From Juglans regia (lineage: Eukaryota > Streptophyta > Magnoliopsida > Fagales > Juglandaceae), in the NCBI RefSeq assembly GCF_001411555.2, contig NC_049915.1, positions 14,770,640 through 14,834,639 on the forward strand: a stretch of DNA of 64,000 nt. The letters are read 5' to 3'. Each line of letters opens with the position of its first letter. Position 1 is the first letter of the stretch. The notes below the pieces were generated by a model, which saw only the letters and a list, made by a program, of their open reading frames with translations, was not told the origin of the DNA and did no database searches. Shown piece after piece: positions 40,101-48,072 of the stretch. Position numbers and translations under genes: made by a program.

Positions 40101-43100
40101 ATTTACTAGGTGGCATTTGAGCTCTTCTCCTAGCCCACTCCATAAAAAGTCTCGTTGTAGCCTCTCTAATTGATTGGCCATGCTAATAGCAAAGAAAACA
40201 AAAAGGGGGAATATGAAAGCAAATTCGAGAAACACTCTTTGTCAAGCTAATCCGAACACCGTAGGACAAATACATCGTCTTCCATCGAGCCAATCAGCTC
40301 ATAATCCTCTCAATCACACCATCCCAATAAACTTGACCCTGAAGGAAGCACCCAAGAGAAGGCCAATATATTTCATGAGCAGAGAGGATACCTTGCAGCC
40401 CAAAATGCTAGTCAAAAAGCACCTGGTAACACCCCTTGCAAAATGCAATTATATGATCTTCCCAATGAGAGTCATCATGGAAAACTGGATCAGAGTTTTT
40501 TATGCATGTGCCACTCCATAAAATGGAGCAGAAAAATACTTGAAACAAGAACAATTTAATCAGTCCATTAATTTGGATGATTATTATTTAAAAAAAAAAG
40601 AACCTAAGATCCAATTTTAGTTTGATATTTTGTTATGAGTCTCATCCATAAATCACTTCTAGATGTGAGTGGAACAAAATCAGATGACAGCTATGAAACA
40701 GCTCATTGTCATTCAATAAAATGATCACTCTTACTAGGAACAATATCAAGTCTTTAGGTAATGGGGGGTACTTGTTTGATCGAAGCAAAATCCTCCTTTC
40801 AAGCAACACAGCAGCAAAAAGTTTAATTAAGTTGTCAACATCCAAGCACTGTACAAGTGGCTGAAATGATATCTGCATTCATGACATAGAGGATTATTAG
40901 CAAATAATTAGGTTATTTTGAACAACTACTGAATTATGCTATTGGAAAAGGAAGCTACAAAGCTTAGAAATCATAAAGAAGTAGAGGATTATACATCAGC
41001 ATGGGGGAGACCATCCTTGGCTGGAGCCTCCACAGAAAGCAGACAATTCTCTATGGCAAATAAAACCCGATCTCTTCCAGGGTTAGGCAAAGGTACATTG
41101 GACACAATATGTGCTATAACATCCCACAATGGCTTGCTGAAATTATTGTACAACTGATAATATTAAATACAATGACAAGAATACAAAAAGATTTTTCAAT
41201 CTAAATGGATTGTAGATAGAATGTCTACATCCAGCTTAAATGCTGACTGAAACACAATCACAATTTTATCTCTAAAGGGCACACACCTACTTCCATTTGG
41301 GGAAAAGCAAAGTGAAAATAGTTCCTCAAGTGTGCTTCTAATGGCACGGAAACTGGGCAAGCGAGAAACAAGACAGATACATTTGTCAGCAAAAGAATTT
41401 GCTGGTATATGGTAAGCTTCAGCAATATCTTCGCTCACTGGATCCCGGAAAGCAATGCAACTAACATAAATTTTTGACCCATCACCCTCTGCAGCAAGAA
41501 TGAATATTTAAAACAAAAAGAATAACAGTTTAATAGGCGACTCAAGAAAGTGAACTCTAAGCACAAAGATTAGAAACATCTGGACTAAATGATACTGATA
41601 CCAAACTGTAATTACTTCTTCACTTAAAAGGTATAAAAGCTTTGGCTTTCATAATCAACATTCAAACATTTCATGCCCCACAGTGAAATATGCTTAGAAT
41701 TTGAAACAAAAACTTAACTCAGATGACACGAAACCACTTTGACAAGAAACTTGGCTGAAGCTGGAAATTTAGTCGGGAAGAATTCCTCCCTTTTCAAAGA
41801 TAATTTTGAAAGAGTTCTCTATTAGTTTCATAGTTTCTAGCATGGCATGAAACGATAACCAATGCTGCTGGTCAGTTGTGGAGAAGCAGAAAAAGAGATA
41901 CCAGAGATAAGATTACCTATTAAAAAAAAGGTTTTACTTGAAAACAAGAACAAAAATCAAGCATAACCTGTAGGACAATTAGGGAAAGTGGAGCCTGACA
42001 TCTATCTGTGGGCTCCAGCAGTTACAATTGCTGGAGCACTAAATGAGTTATAGCTGAAAGGAACATATGTTCAGGGATGTAAACTTCACTCACTGGGATC
42101 AAGAAAAAAATAGCAGTATTGAGTAACACAATGCAAACTTCACTTACAATTGCTGGAGCACTAAAGTTAAGGTTATGTATGTTATTTATAAGTGATAACA
42201 TAGTTAATTTATCATAGTATTTACTGTATGATGCATTACTTACTGAGTATTCAACTCATTGTTTGTTATATGTTTTAAACATCCCAAGTGATAAAGAGTT
42301 TGATAATGGGTCTACAGGCCAAGCTTAGCTCATGGATACCAATACCGAGAGTTCGATTTACCATCCTATTATTAGAGTTTCTTTACCAAGTTCTTTTGTG
42401 AGTTTAAGGCCTGGTTTGGATAGAGAGATGCTTCCATCTCATCCCATCCCATCCCAATATCCAAACACCACAAAAACAAACATTTTTCAATTTTAAATTT
42501 TCAACTTTTTCATCTAATCATTACATAATTATTACAAATTTCCCAAACTTCCAAACAAAGTACAAAAAATAATTCAACTTTTACAAATCCCAAAACAAAA
42601 ATAATATTAAAAAATTATATTCTAACAAAATTTTTATTTTATAATATTTTTATTCAATTTTTTCTCTCTCCTTTCCCAAAACCCCATAAAGCCCTTTAAC
42701 TCAAACCATTTCACTACCATTCAAAGATCATCTCATCTCGATATCCAAACCAGGCCTAAGAATTTTAGCAAGACTAATAAGTTTATGGTTTTGCAATAAC
42801 TACTAGAATTGAATTTTTTCAACAAAGTTTTGGAGTGTTTTCTATGTTTATGGAATTATCTTATACTTGACTCATGAAATGTTTAAGTTAATAGTGTTCC
42901 TAACCCAAGAGAAAGGGGGTGTTTACAATTTTGATACCCCCTACTGTCTATTGACTTGTGTGCCTAGGTGATGTATGGAATCTCACATTGCTTGGGAGAG
43001 AGAAATTCTTGCTCATTATAATGGTTGCAATGGGGCTCCAATTGTATCATTGAATAGTCATCTTAGAGTATGGGCCCAGATATGGCTAGCGCCTCCCATT

Positions 43101-43981
43101 GGGCGTTACAAATGATATCAAAGTATATCCTAAGAAGAAGTGTGGGACTTGAACCATGCCATATACTATGGACTGGCTTGATAAGGACGTCAGGAATTTG
43201 AAGATTGTGATATCCCGTATTGTCTATTGATTGATGTGTGTAGGCAGTGTATGCATTGCTTGGGAGGGAGAAGTTAATGCTCTTTATAATGGTTCCAATA
43301 GAACTCCAATTATACCATTGACAAGTCCTTTTGGAGTATGAGCCCAGATGTTGCCAGGGCCTCCCATTGGGCATTAAAACAATGATACTCGTACATGTGA
43401 TTAGGATCATATTGTCCCCATTTCTTAGCTATGCTAAACATGAATCCGAGAACTTATGGGTCCAATAACCAAAAAAAAATTAGAAGTGCATGCAAACGAT
43501 AATTATACATATTGGTATCCTATAACCAATTTCTTTGAAGAAATAACTAACTAAGATTATGCTTAGTTTAGACACACCGGTTAAAACAATCGGGTAGCTT
43601 CTCGGTGAAGTAGAAGCATCATTGGCATCAAAGCCCGATGAATAAAACTCCACCCCAGCTGGTAGAACACACTGCAATCACAGTCCCAACATTACTTTCA
43701 AATTTCCACAAAAGAAAGCGTCTAAAACAAATTAAAAAGCCAAAATTTGAGGGCAAAATGAGTGAAAAACGCATTTTTCTAGTAATGTTGTGGTCGCGGC
43801 AACTTACGGTGGATAGCTGAGGAGGTGGAGGAGGGTAGAGAGAGTGGTTGGGCGGAGGGAACTGATCGAGCAGAGAAGACAGGTACATGACCCCGGTGCC
43901 ATGAAAGCCCCTGTTGCCGTCAAGGGTTCGAATCTCCGGACCGATCCCACACACCACAAAGTACTCGAAGATCCGAGCCAT
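4126..43981 (-). CDS. SCD1: SCD1 orthologue: DENN domain and WD40 protein
   Basis: This encodes the orthologue of Arabidopsis STOMATAL CYTOKINESIS-DEFECTIVE 1, which acts with SCD2 at the plasma membrane and trans-Golgi/cell plate in exocytosis, clathrin-mediated endocytosis and cytokinesis, and is linked to RabE GTPases and the exocyst. The ATG at 43979-43981 opens [16 protein letters not shown], the conserved SCD1 N-terminus. Thirty-one exons with GT-AG junctions and compatible phases add up to 3,630 nt (1,209 residues plus stop), close to the roughly 1,190 residues of the Arabidopsis protein. Residues about 1-435 are the DENN module (motifs [41 protein letters not shown]). Residues about 436-850 are a conserved middle region, and about 850-1209 form WD40 repeats ([29 protein letters not shown], ending [10 protein letters not shown]). 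No exon has a stop or frameshift. The gene covers about 40 kb because of transposon-filled introns, and the LRR pseudogene is convergent with it. Confidence 0.97.
5043..5203. repeat. Palindromic MITE in SCD1 intron 29
   Basis: Imperfect inverted ends (AATGCTAAATACAG... / ...CTGCAAATATCATT) surround a body with GTGCAAGCG near the left end and CGCTTGCGCAC near the right. A reverse-oriented relative lies at 50921-51079. Both have the GTGGG(T/A)CC and TTATTCACTT text of a non-autonomous family; the superfamily is unclear. Confidence 0.55.
5925..6061. repeat. Partial exon-28 copy inside SCD1 intron 28
   Basis: Bases 5925-5961, inside the 90-nt intron 28 (5892-5981), resemble bases 6024-6061 in exon 28. 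The shared core ATATTGGnCCAGCATGGCA is followed by AGAACAGC; 27 of the first 31 positions match, and the last few align with one gap. In the minus-strand coding sense the exon copy encodes [11 protein letters not shown], a WD40 blade segment. The direct orientation and roughly 100-nt offset suggest an old tandem duplication. Confidence 0.7.
6756..6779. repeat. (TATG)n microsatellite
   Basis: Six tandem TATG units in SCD1 intron 25. Confidence 0.9.
7843..8397 (+). mobile_element. 5'-truncated LINE fragment in SCD1 intron 22
   Basis: The plus strand encodes the zf-RVT tail of a plant LINE ORF2 (LTVDNLRKR, then [15 protein letters not shown]), with a frameshift near the start. It ends with the LINE 3' text CCCGTGTACTTGGG...AATAAAATTTACCTAAC, lacking a poly(A) run. 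It is flanked by ATGTTAACAAAAG (7830-7842) and ATGTTAACAGAAG (8398-8410), 12 of 13 identical, which I read as the target-site duplication. The right copy ends where the exon 22 splice donor begins (8411-8416). Confidence 0.82.
9217..9242. repeat. (TC)n microsatellite
   Basis: Thirteen TC units in SCD1 intron 21. The rest of 8679-9850 is unremarkable intron sequence. Confidence 0.9.
9850..10800 (-). mobile_element. Degenerate LINE ORF2 fragment in SCD1 intron 21
   Basis: The minus-strand translation in shifting frames carries the C-terminal part of a plant LINE ORF2. It includes a REALW...GWCSKE-like stretch near 10640-10720, then [12 protein letters not shown], then [32 protein letters not shown], then the zinc-binding [16 protein letters not shown] at about 10080-10130. 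The reverse transcriptase core is absent. No TSD was found; the limits are approximate. Confidence 0.7.
12347..12411 (-). mobile_element. Micro-insertion: LINE 3' tail with target-site duplication
   Basis: Two 17-bp direct repeats (12347-12363 and 12395-12411, 15 of 17 identical, starting GCCAGAC) flank 31 bp of T-rich sequence ending in TTTTTTTGGATAAGTAA. The same T-run plus GATAAGTAA forms the 3' end of the full LINE copy at 29682-29706. This fits an extremely 5'-truncated LINE insertion in SCD1 intron 19, keeping only the poly(A) and about ten bases. Confidence 0.6.
12660..12930. other. GC-rich repeat-like patch, unidentified
   Basis: A patch with repeated GGTGGC and GGCCAC words stands out from the AT-rich intron 19. 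It may derive from a repetitive element, but I see no termini or protein similarity. Confidence 0.25.
13144..13177. repeat. C16-A18 homopolymer pair
   Basis: Sixteen C followed by eighteen A, just 3' of the exon 19 donor side in SCD1 intron 19. Lengths may be unreliable because such tracts are error-prone in sequencing. Confidence 0.85.
14180..14545 (+). mobile_element. LINE reverse-transcriptase fragment, plus strand
   Basis: The plus-strand text [10 protein letters not shown]..., then [15 protein letters not shown] (equivalent to the FADD active-site region but mutated), then [10 protein letters not shown] and [14 protein letters not shown], is mid-RT of a plant LINE ORF2, with frame breaks. 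It abuts a minus-strand LINE piece from about 14560. Confidence 0.7.
14560..16330 (-). mobile_element. LINE ORF2 C-terminal fragment, minus strand, split by a solo LTR
   Basis: Reading from high to low coordinates on the minus strand, it gives [19 protein letters not shown], then [32 protein letters not shown] (about 15900-16060), then [20 protein letters not shown] and [11 protein letters not shown] (about 15230-15310). After the LTR insertion at 14852-15212 it continues [16 protein letters not shown] and [14 protein letters not shown] (about 14690). Frame breaks are common. The translation resumes cleanly if the LTR is skipped. Confidence 0.75.
14852..15212 (-). mobile_element. Solo LTR inserted in a LINE
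   Basis: This 361-bp segment is flanked by the 5-bp duplication TTCCC (14847-14851 and 15213-15217). On the minus strand it begins TGTTATGAATGATAAG and ends CCCAATA, close to the TG...CA of LTRs. It contains the leader-like text near 15060-15130 (ACAGCCGCTGTAC, AATAAAATCCTCTACAACTT on the plus strand). No internal coding region or second LTR is present, so it is a solo LTR left by recombination. Confidence 0.72.
16340..17200 (+). repeat. GC-rich block and short direct repeats, probable old LTR-retroelement piece
   Basis: Bases 16350-16830 are very GC-rich, dense in CATGCC and GCCATG words, and stand out sharply from the AT-rich surroundings. They are followed by TATATATAGGACC (a possible TATA box near 16887) and three direct repeats of CACCTTGCAATTCGTGAATAGG-like text (about 17041, 17093 and 17157). 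This order is reminiscent of the U3-R-U5 part of a Ty3/gypsy LTR, but no termini or coding region were found. Confidence 0.35.
17240..18146. repeat. Pyrimidine-rich low-complexity tract
   Basis: C- and T-rich sequence with recurring words such as CCCTAAAATCACTC and AATCACTCAA. It was split by the copia insertion and resumes at 23312-23590, so it predates that element. It has no coding features and may be the leader of the older retroelement suggested at 16340-17200. Confidence 0.45.
18147..18397 (+). repeat. 5' LTR of the copia element
   Basis: It is 251 bp long and 250 of 251 bases match the 3' copy. TG...CA termini. Confidence 0.97.
18398..18410 (+). promoter_or_regulatory. Primer-binding site
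   Basis: TGGTATCAAGAGC lies directly after the 5' LTR and matches the 3' end complement of initiator tRNA-Met (usual copia form TGGTATCAGAGC) with one extra A. Confidence 0.85.
18411..18921 (+). other. Untranslated leader of the copia element
   Basis: T-rich, with many TCGGCA/TCTCGG words, between the primer-binding site and the Gag ATG. The second element at 23590-23784 has leader sequence with similar TCGGC words. Confidence 0.6.
18922..23053 (+). pseudogene. Copia Gag-Pol polyprotein, broken by two frameshifts
   Basis: I start Gag at the ATG at 18922 ([20 protein letters not shown]), which matches copia Gag starts, rather than at the first open codon 147 nt upstream. Gag carries two CCHC zinc knuckles (from residue 239). 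The protease motif DSGASNHM is at about residue 345. The pre-integrase WHRRLGHP, an integrase with D, D and E ([26 protein letters not shown]), RT with YVDDIVITG near 22100, and RNase H ([20 protein letters not shown]) follow. The frame is lost near 21068 (end of integrase) and again near 22145 (after YVDD). Without an indel in this sequence all modules would read on, so either the copy is dead for Pol or the indels are sequencing errors. The stop is at 23051-23053. Confidence 0.93.
23047..23060 (+). promoter_or_regulatory. Polypurine tract
   Basis: TGAGGGGGGC immediately precedes the 3' LTR and overlaps the end of the coding frame, as in other copia elements. Confidence 0.85.
23061..23311 (+). 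repeat. 3' LTR of the copia element
   Basis: 251 bp, one substitution relative to the 5' LTR, followed by the CCCTA target-site copy. Confidence 0.97.
23590..27642 (+). mobile_element. Second, decayed Ty1/copia element of a related family
   Basis: Coding text in the same order and orientation as the element at 18147, with many stops and frameshifts. Gag begins near 23785 ([19 protein letters not shown]). The zinc-knuckle region (about 24480-24570) is frameshifted. The protease motif has become DSRAFNHM, which has lost the catalytic glycine. [11 protein letters not shown], integrase pieces, RT with LKQAPRAWF and YVDDIIITG (from about 26860), and RNase H up to TDNTSAI (27609) follow. The last 80-90 residues of RNase H are missing, replaced by an inverted repeat. 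No 5' LTR was found; the left limit, set from TCGGC-rich leader text, is approximate. Confidence 0.85.
27575..27640. repeat. Near-perfect hairpin at the 3' end of the second copia element
   Basis: A 28-nt left arm (27575-27602, coding for the end of the truncated RNase H) is followed by a 10-nt loop and a 28-nt right arm (27613-27640) that is its reverse complement with one mismatch. The right arm supplies GAAGAGGGGG next to ATGTTAATG, where a polypurine tract and an LTR start (TGTTAA) would be expected. Confidence 0.93.
27643..27800 (+). repeat. Possible 3' LTR remnant
   Basis: It begins TGTTAATGTATACAATT after the purine tract and has TATA-like words (TGTATATAGG). This fits the start of a copia LTR, but no right end or matching 5' LTR is visible. 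Confidence 0.45.
27870..28080 (+). mobile_element. LINE reverse-transcriptase fragment, plus strand
   Basis: Plus-strand text [22 protein letters not shown], then [21 protein letters not shown], then [15 protein letters not shown] is RT sequence from after the active site. It is very similar to the same stretch of the long LINE at 29682-32217. Confidence 0.8.
28081..28610 (-). mobile_element. LINE reverse-transcriptase fragment, minus strand
   Basis: Minus-strand text [24 protein letters not shown]..., [16 protein letters not shown] and SSKGLR-GDLLSP is RT sequence from before the active site, with about 40 residues deleted in the middle and some frame breaks. It joins the plus-strand LINE piece tail to tail at about 28080. 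The two are parts of one family, one of them inverted. Confidence 0.75.
29682..32217 (-). mobile_element. 5'-truncated LINE with poly(A) tail and target-site duplication
   Basis: A 2.5-kb insertion in SCD1 intron 17, in the same orientation as the gene. Its poly(A) is the T-run at 29682-29697 on the plus strand. Direct copies of AGTAAATTAGTTT occur at 29672-29684 and 32218-32230; the last three T may belong to the tail, so the duplication is 10-13 bp. Both ends are therefore known. Confidence 0.93.
29796..32217 (-). CDS. LINE ORF2 fragment: reverse transcriptase and zf-RVT
   Basis: About 807 codons from the element read open to the stop; the open frame also runs 11 codons upstream into host DNA. 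The endonuclease domain is lost by 5' truncation. RT motifs in order are [102 protein letters not shown] (catalytic FADD) and [12 protein letters not shown]. The C-terminal zf-RVT follows ([25 protein letters not shown], then [19 protein letters not shown]). The lack of stops over 2.4 kb suggests a recent insertion. It could not start normal translation or move by itself. Confidence 0.93.
37535..37700 (-). mobile_element. Short LINE 3'-end insertion in SCD1 intron 7
   Basis: The plus strand has a T-run followed by ATATAAGTAAACG and then text (AATAGGCAAAGCCCAAGTACAC, GAAAGTCATGAAAAGTCGGGCC) similar to the LINE 3' regions at 39430 and 52980. This is the 3' end of a minus-strand LINE, severely truncated. 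No convincing TSD. Confidence 0.5.
38899..39094. mobile_element. Tourist-like MITE in SCD1 intron 5
   Basis: Terminal inverted repeats GGGTGGTTTGGATTCA and TGAATCCAAACCACCC (16 bp, perfect) enclose the AT-rich family body (AATATTATTTTTTAATATTATTG, TGATGAGATGAGATG). The flanking trinucleotides are not identical. Confidence 0.85.
39183..39425. repeat. Unidentified repeat-like segment
   Basis: It begins TTGTAACGCCTAGACCC and contains GGCCCA/GGGCC words typical of plant interspersed repeats and LTRs (for example TTGGGCCAATTAGGC). No coding potential and no clear termini. Confidence 0.3.
39430..40440 (-). mobile_element. LINE ORF2 C-terminal fragment in SCD1 intron 5
   Basis: Minus-strand text from high to low: an [26 protein letters not shown] segment (about 40350-40430), [41 protein letters not shown] (about 40080-40190), and then zf-RVT and tail text, with a TTTTAATACTTCG-like 3' part near 39550. 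Frames are broken. It is 5'-truncated within RT. Confidence 0.72.
42408..42756. mobile_element. Tourist-like (PIF/Harbinger) MITE in SCD1 intron 2
   Basis: 349 bp with perfect 15-bp terminal inverted repeats GGCCTGGTTTGGATA and TATCCAAACCAGGCC, flanked by the 3-bp duplication TAA on both sides. The GG..TGTTTGG-type terminus and a TAA target are the signature of Tourist elements. There is no coding sequence. This is the best-preserved copy of the family in this window. Confidence 0.93.
42930..43130. repeat. First of two direct LTR/TRIM-like repeats
   Basis: Begins TTGATACCCCCTACTGTCTATTGACTTGTGTG-like text and ends with TCCCATTGGGCGTTAC. It shares its layout (CATTGCTTGGGAG, TTTATAATGG or ATTATAATGG, CTCCAATT, GCCCAGAT, GCCTCCCATTGGGC) with the copy at 43205-43395 at roughly 75-80% identity by eye. 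Confidence 0.7.
43205..43395. repeat. Second of two direct LTR/TRIM-like repeats
   Basis: Direct-repeat partner of 42930-43130, starting TTGTGATATCCCGTATTGTC. The 75-bp spacer between the copies has no coding capacity, which suggests a small non-autonomous TRIM-like element or a tandem duplication of a solo LTR. Confidence 0.65.
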
Positions 43982-46900
43982 TACTGTTACTATAAAAGCT
44001 TATAATTCCGTGCATGCAAGATGGCTGAGATCAATATAGTGTCAAATGAATATGAATTTGATCAATCGGTCTGAGATTTGATTTGGATTGAATTGCATCT
44101 TTCTCCCCCTGGGAAGTTCGGGCTTTGGTCGTGGAGATTCAAGAGGTGGTTTTGACGCGGCAAGAGAATCTCGGTACGGACGGAAAGGAAATTAATGGCG
44201 GAAGTTTAGTTGGTTTGGTTAGGTTACCAAGGATTTTTTTTTTTTTTAAATTATCATTGTAAATTTAAAAATTATTATATATTTTTATGGGTTTGATGAA
44301 ATGAAGATGAGGTTTTATTCAAAAAAAAAAAAAACAGCTCATTTTTTTTTATTTTTTTTAATTTAATAATTAAAAAATTGATTATTAATGTATTAATATT
44401 TTTTTTTTTTTTTAAATATTTAAAGTTATTCATAAAATATATAAAAGAAAAGGCAAAAGAAAATATAATTTACAATAAGAACATACCAAGTAAACAAATT
44501 TAGATGACATAGTAGTAACCCTATTTTTATTGACAAAGAGGAATGGTATCTATTATCTTATTGACAGTTTTTTTTTATCATAAAAAATATATATATACTT
44601 ACAATTTCACGTAATAACCATAGCGGTGGACCTACGTTTACATTATGACCCCCAAAAAATTTTTGAAAACTAATAAATTTTTCCTAGATTTTATTTATAA
44701 TTTTATAAATATAAAAAATGGCTCCCCAAAAAAACTTATAATCCCTAGATGCTCTCTAAAATTTTTTAAAATTTCAATATGCTTAGAAATGTCTCTCTCT
44801 AGATTTTTTCTTATAGTCTCGATTTTGTATATATAATTTCTATATATTATCTAATTTAAAAGATGCGGCCTTACCAAAATTAAATTAGAATAAAAGAAAT
44901 AATAAACTTATTAATATGGATTTCAAAGTATTTTGTTATACAATATTAGACTTCTTAATATGGAATTCAAACTGAAAATATAAGAAAAATCGTTCAAGGT
45001 TTTATCCTCTAGACTTTATTGAGCAAGAAAAAATTATTTAAGGTCTCATTAATAGCATTATATGGTTAATGTGACGTCAAAATATCTAGATTTTACACGA
45101 AACTTGATAAACTAGCTTAAATACTAAAATAAAAGATGAAATTCTAAAAGATCACTTGATAGTTTTTATGAAGACAACAAATTCTAAATATTTCGTTACA
45201 AAAATAATAATGGATGAATATTATTCCATGAAACATTATTGTTAGAAATCTGAAATATATATTAAGTTTTGTTTTTAAAATTTTATTTATGCGTGTATGT
45301 AACGAATTATTGAGATCTAATTTTAGATATAGTTATGTTTTATGATTGTTAATCTCTTTTTATTTTACATAAATGTGTCACACGGTAGAAAATTCGGCCT
45401 CCCTCATAAAAATTGCAGGTTCCACCACTGCATAACCATACGTGCTGATGTGTTAGCTATTGAAATAGTGAAAATTTTGAAATTCGAATTAAAAATAAAA
45501 AAAAATGATAAAATGGGGCGGATACTCAATACGTTTAATATTGGCGTAAAGTATTTTTTTTAAATGAAATGTTGTCATTCATTTATCAAGATATGATCGG
45601 ATACATGCAGGTGTATCCACATATTAACCATTTGGAGCTCTACCAGTATTACTATTGGAATGGTCTGGACTTCACTATGTTGATACTCTATACAGACAAG
45701 CATTCAAGAGACAGCACTCTATCTAAACAGAGACTCAACCTCACCCTTCATAGAAATGAAGGACTCAACCTCTACAGACACAACCGTCCAAGAGACGAAC
45801 CCTTTTTTTATTTTTACTATACAATAAGGAAAATAAGAAAGAAAAATGATGTATTACAGTTTGGACCAACTCCGGTAAACTTTGATGGCATGTGAAGGCA
45901 ACAAGTTTGTCTCTTTTCATCCACAAAAGTCAAATCTAAAAGATCTGGTGGTGGCGATTTTGGTGATCTGGTACGTGTGACGAGAATAGCTGTTGGAAGG
46001 GGTGGCGCGTGAGAACCACGCACCGTTATGATTTTCACAAAATTGCTACTATCGTTCTAACGATTTGCAGCTGTGAGACTTCTTGTGCTGCACGTGTCTC
46101 TTGAGAGTTGTCGAAAAACTATAGATTTGACTTTATCTGCCTTAAGGAAGAAAAATAAACTAAGAAATGAGGGAATGGGAGGGAGGATGAAGAGGAGAAA
46201 TGAGGGAGGAGAAAGGAGGGAAGGTAGGGAGAATTATGAGAAGGAAATCAAATCTGGAGACTTTTTTTTTGGAGTGAGAGAGAGGGTTCCTATTGTGGTA
46301 AAATTGTACGTGTAAGTAGCACTACTCATTCATCATCTCCTCAAGTAACATCAAATAAGAATGATTGAAAAGATGATAAATAGCATCATTTACTTATTAA
46401 TAAATGTGTAAATACTGTTTACGAGTTCGACTTACATTCTGTGAATGGACAAGATTAGAAGATTGGGGGATTAATTAACTTATTATGAGCTCGTCTTAAC
46501 TAAAGTAACCCCGCTTACAAAAATGTATATGTTATCATGTCGATAAATAAGTTTACAGCATGATGTTTTCTTAAACATGAGACTAGCTATAATTACATAA
46601 AATTGTTTAAAAATAATACAAAGCATCCGTACTAGTGGAATGTATCCTTGAATGCATATATGAAGTGCCCACTAAACAACATTAGATTTGAGAACTACTT
46701 TTTTATATATATTGACCGTGTATTAACGGATATTGGTTTTGCCAAACTACCTTTTTTTTTCCGAGAGTAACGTCTCATTTCCAGCAATTTTCATCGAAAT
46801 TTCTGTAGGTAATTACTCATATTGCTGAGTTTTGTCAGAATTCTAAGAAAGTAGATCACAAAAGTTTTCTCTACATTGAGTACGTACTTCGCCGAGGTAA

Positions 46901-47504
46901 GAAACACTTGATTAGCAATGGGGAGAAGAGAGTCTGAGATGTTTTTCATGTAATTCGACAGAGTATTTTTCGGTTTTGACGGGTTGCATTGTATAAAACC
47001 CAGTATTAAGTTTTGATCCGATGAACCCGTGTTTGTTCGGGTTGGACAAATCGGGTGTCGAACGGATAGTGGCAATTTTTAAGTTGTCAGTTTCCATTAA
47101 AAATGATCTCAAGAGAAGGAAATATCATCATTTATCTTTGTATTTTTTTCTGTTTCATTTGGGCTTGCAAAACCTAATTTAATGCTTTTGAGATACAGAA
47201 AAAACATTCCATGTATTTATTTATGCTATATGTTATAGCCTTTCCATGTTATATTCTTATAGTATTTGTACTTTTGGTTTTCGTCACCTTTAACTACTAT
47301 CTCCTAGTTATCAACTTCTTGTACTTCTTGTGCTCGTGTGAATATGATTTTTGTTGTAGTGATAGAGAGAAGCTGCCTATTTTGTAGTACTACTGCCTAA
47401 AGTACTTCTCTTTTTAAATTAGAATGTCAATTATAAAGATCAGCCTTGCTCGATAATCCCGAGTAAGAATATGCTTTCTTTTCGCTCGCTCATCTCGAGC
47501 AAGG

Positions 47505-47583
47505 TCTTGTGAAAATAGGTCTTGCTTAGTAATTCTGAGCAACTTCTTGTGAAGATTAGTCTTGCTCGGTAATTTCGAAAGAA
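47505..47583. repeat. Two tandem 40-bp repeats
   Basis: The unit TCTTGTGAA(A/G)AT(A/T)(G/A)GTCTTGCT... followed by AGTAATTCTGAGCAA or GGTAATTTCGAA occurs at 47505 and again at 47545. A related fragment (CCTTGCTCGATAATCCCGAG) lies at about 47444. Confidence 0.7.
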
Positions 47584-48072
47584 AAGACAAGAAGCCACGC
47601 AAAGACATGCAGAAAATCTGAAAATGTCATGCATTCATTCATTAGAAGGAAATGCAATGCCTTTTCTTGGGATAGTAAGAGAGGGGATTTCGTCTGCAAA
47701 AAATCTGAAAATTCCATGCCTTCATAATATTCAATGCCTCAAATGGCTATGCCGAGCCCATATCGTGCTGGCATTGTAACAGATGATCAAAGATACGTGT
47801 GGAGATTTGCCGACCAATCTGCACTGGTTATTGCATGCATTCGGATGGAAGGAACAAGGGCTTTCCTTGGGCATGATTTATCGGTAATGTCAATCCTAAA
47901 CCATCTAGCACTAGTATTAGATTATGCATCAATATATTTGGATAATATGACTTTAAATTGGATTGCATTAAATTATGGATATCAAAAAATTTGCATAACT
48001 ATGAACAGTATTTTTACAAATTTAAAAATGCAGAGTTCACTCCCAAAATCGTATTTTATTACTTTTTTCTCT

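Larger units (their letters stand above)
29344..43981 (-). other. SCD1: SCD1 exons 1-18 (DENN module and middle region)
   Basis: In transcript order the exons are 43808-43981, 43578-43671, 41287-41488, 40995-41136, 40772-40872, 38516-38579, 38213-38326, 36049-36266, 34804-34858, 34623-34706, 34218-34416, 33962-34091, 33787-33826, 33640-33684, 32832-32907, 32626-32699, 32465-32515 and 29344-29501. Borders were set by conserved protein text plus GT and AG dinucleotides, and phases were checked by exon length. Exon 6 (64 nt) carries [18 protein letters not shown]; exon 9 (55 nt) carries [11 protein letters not shown]. Exon 13 is only 40 nt, and its acceptor (CTAAGAG) was chosen over one 2 nt upstream because only it keeps the frame. 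TE-bearing introns here are 2 (MITE and repeat pair), 5 (MITE and LINE), 7 (LINE tail) and 17 (LINE). Confidence 0.93.

Noticed and set aside
45569..45895. 108-codon open frame
   Set aside because: AT-rich, no family similarity, no splice or promoter context.
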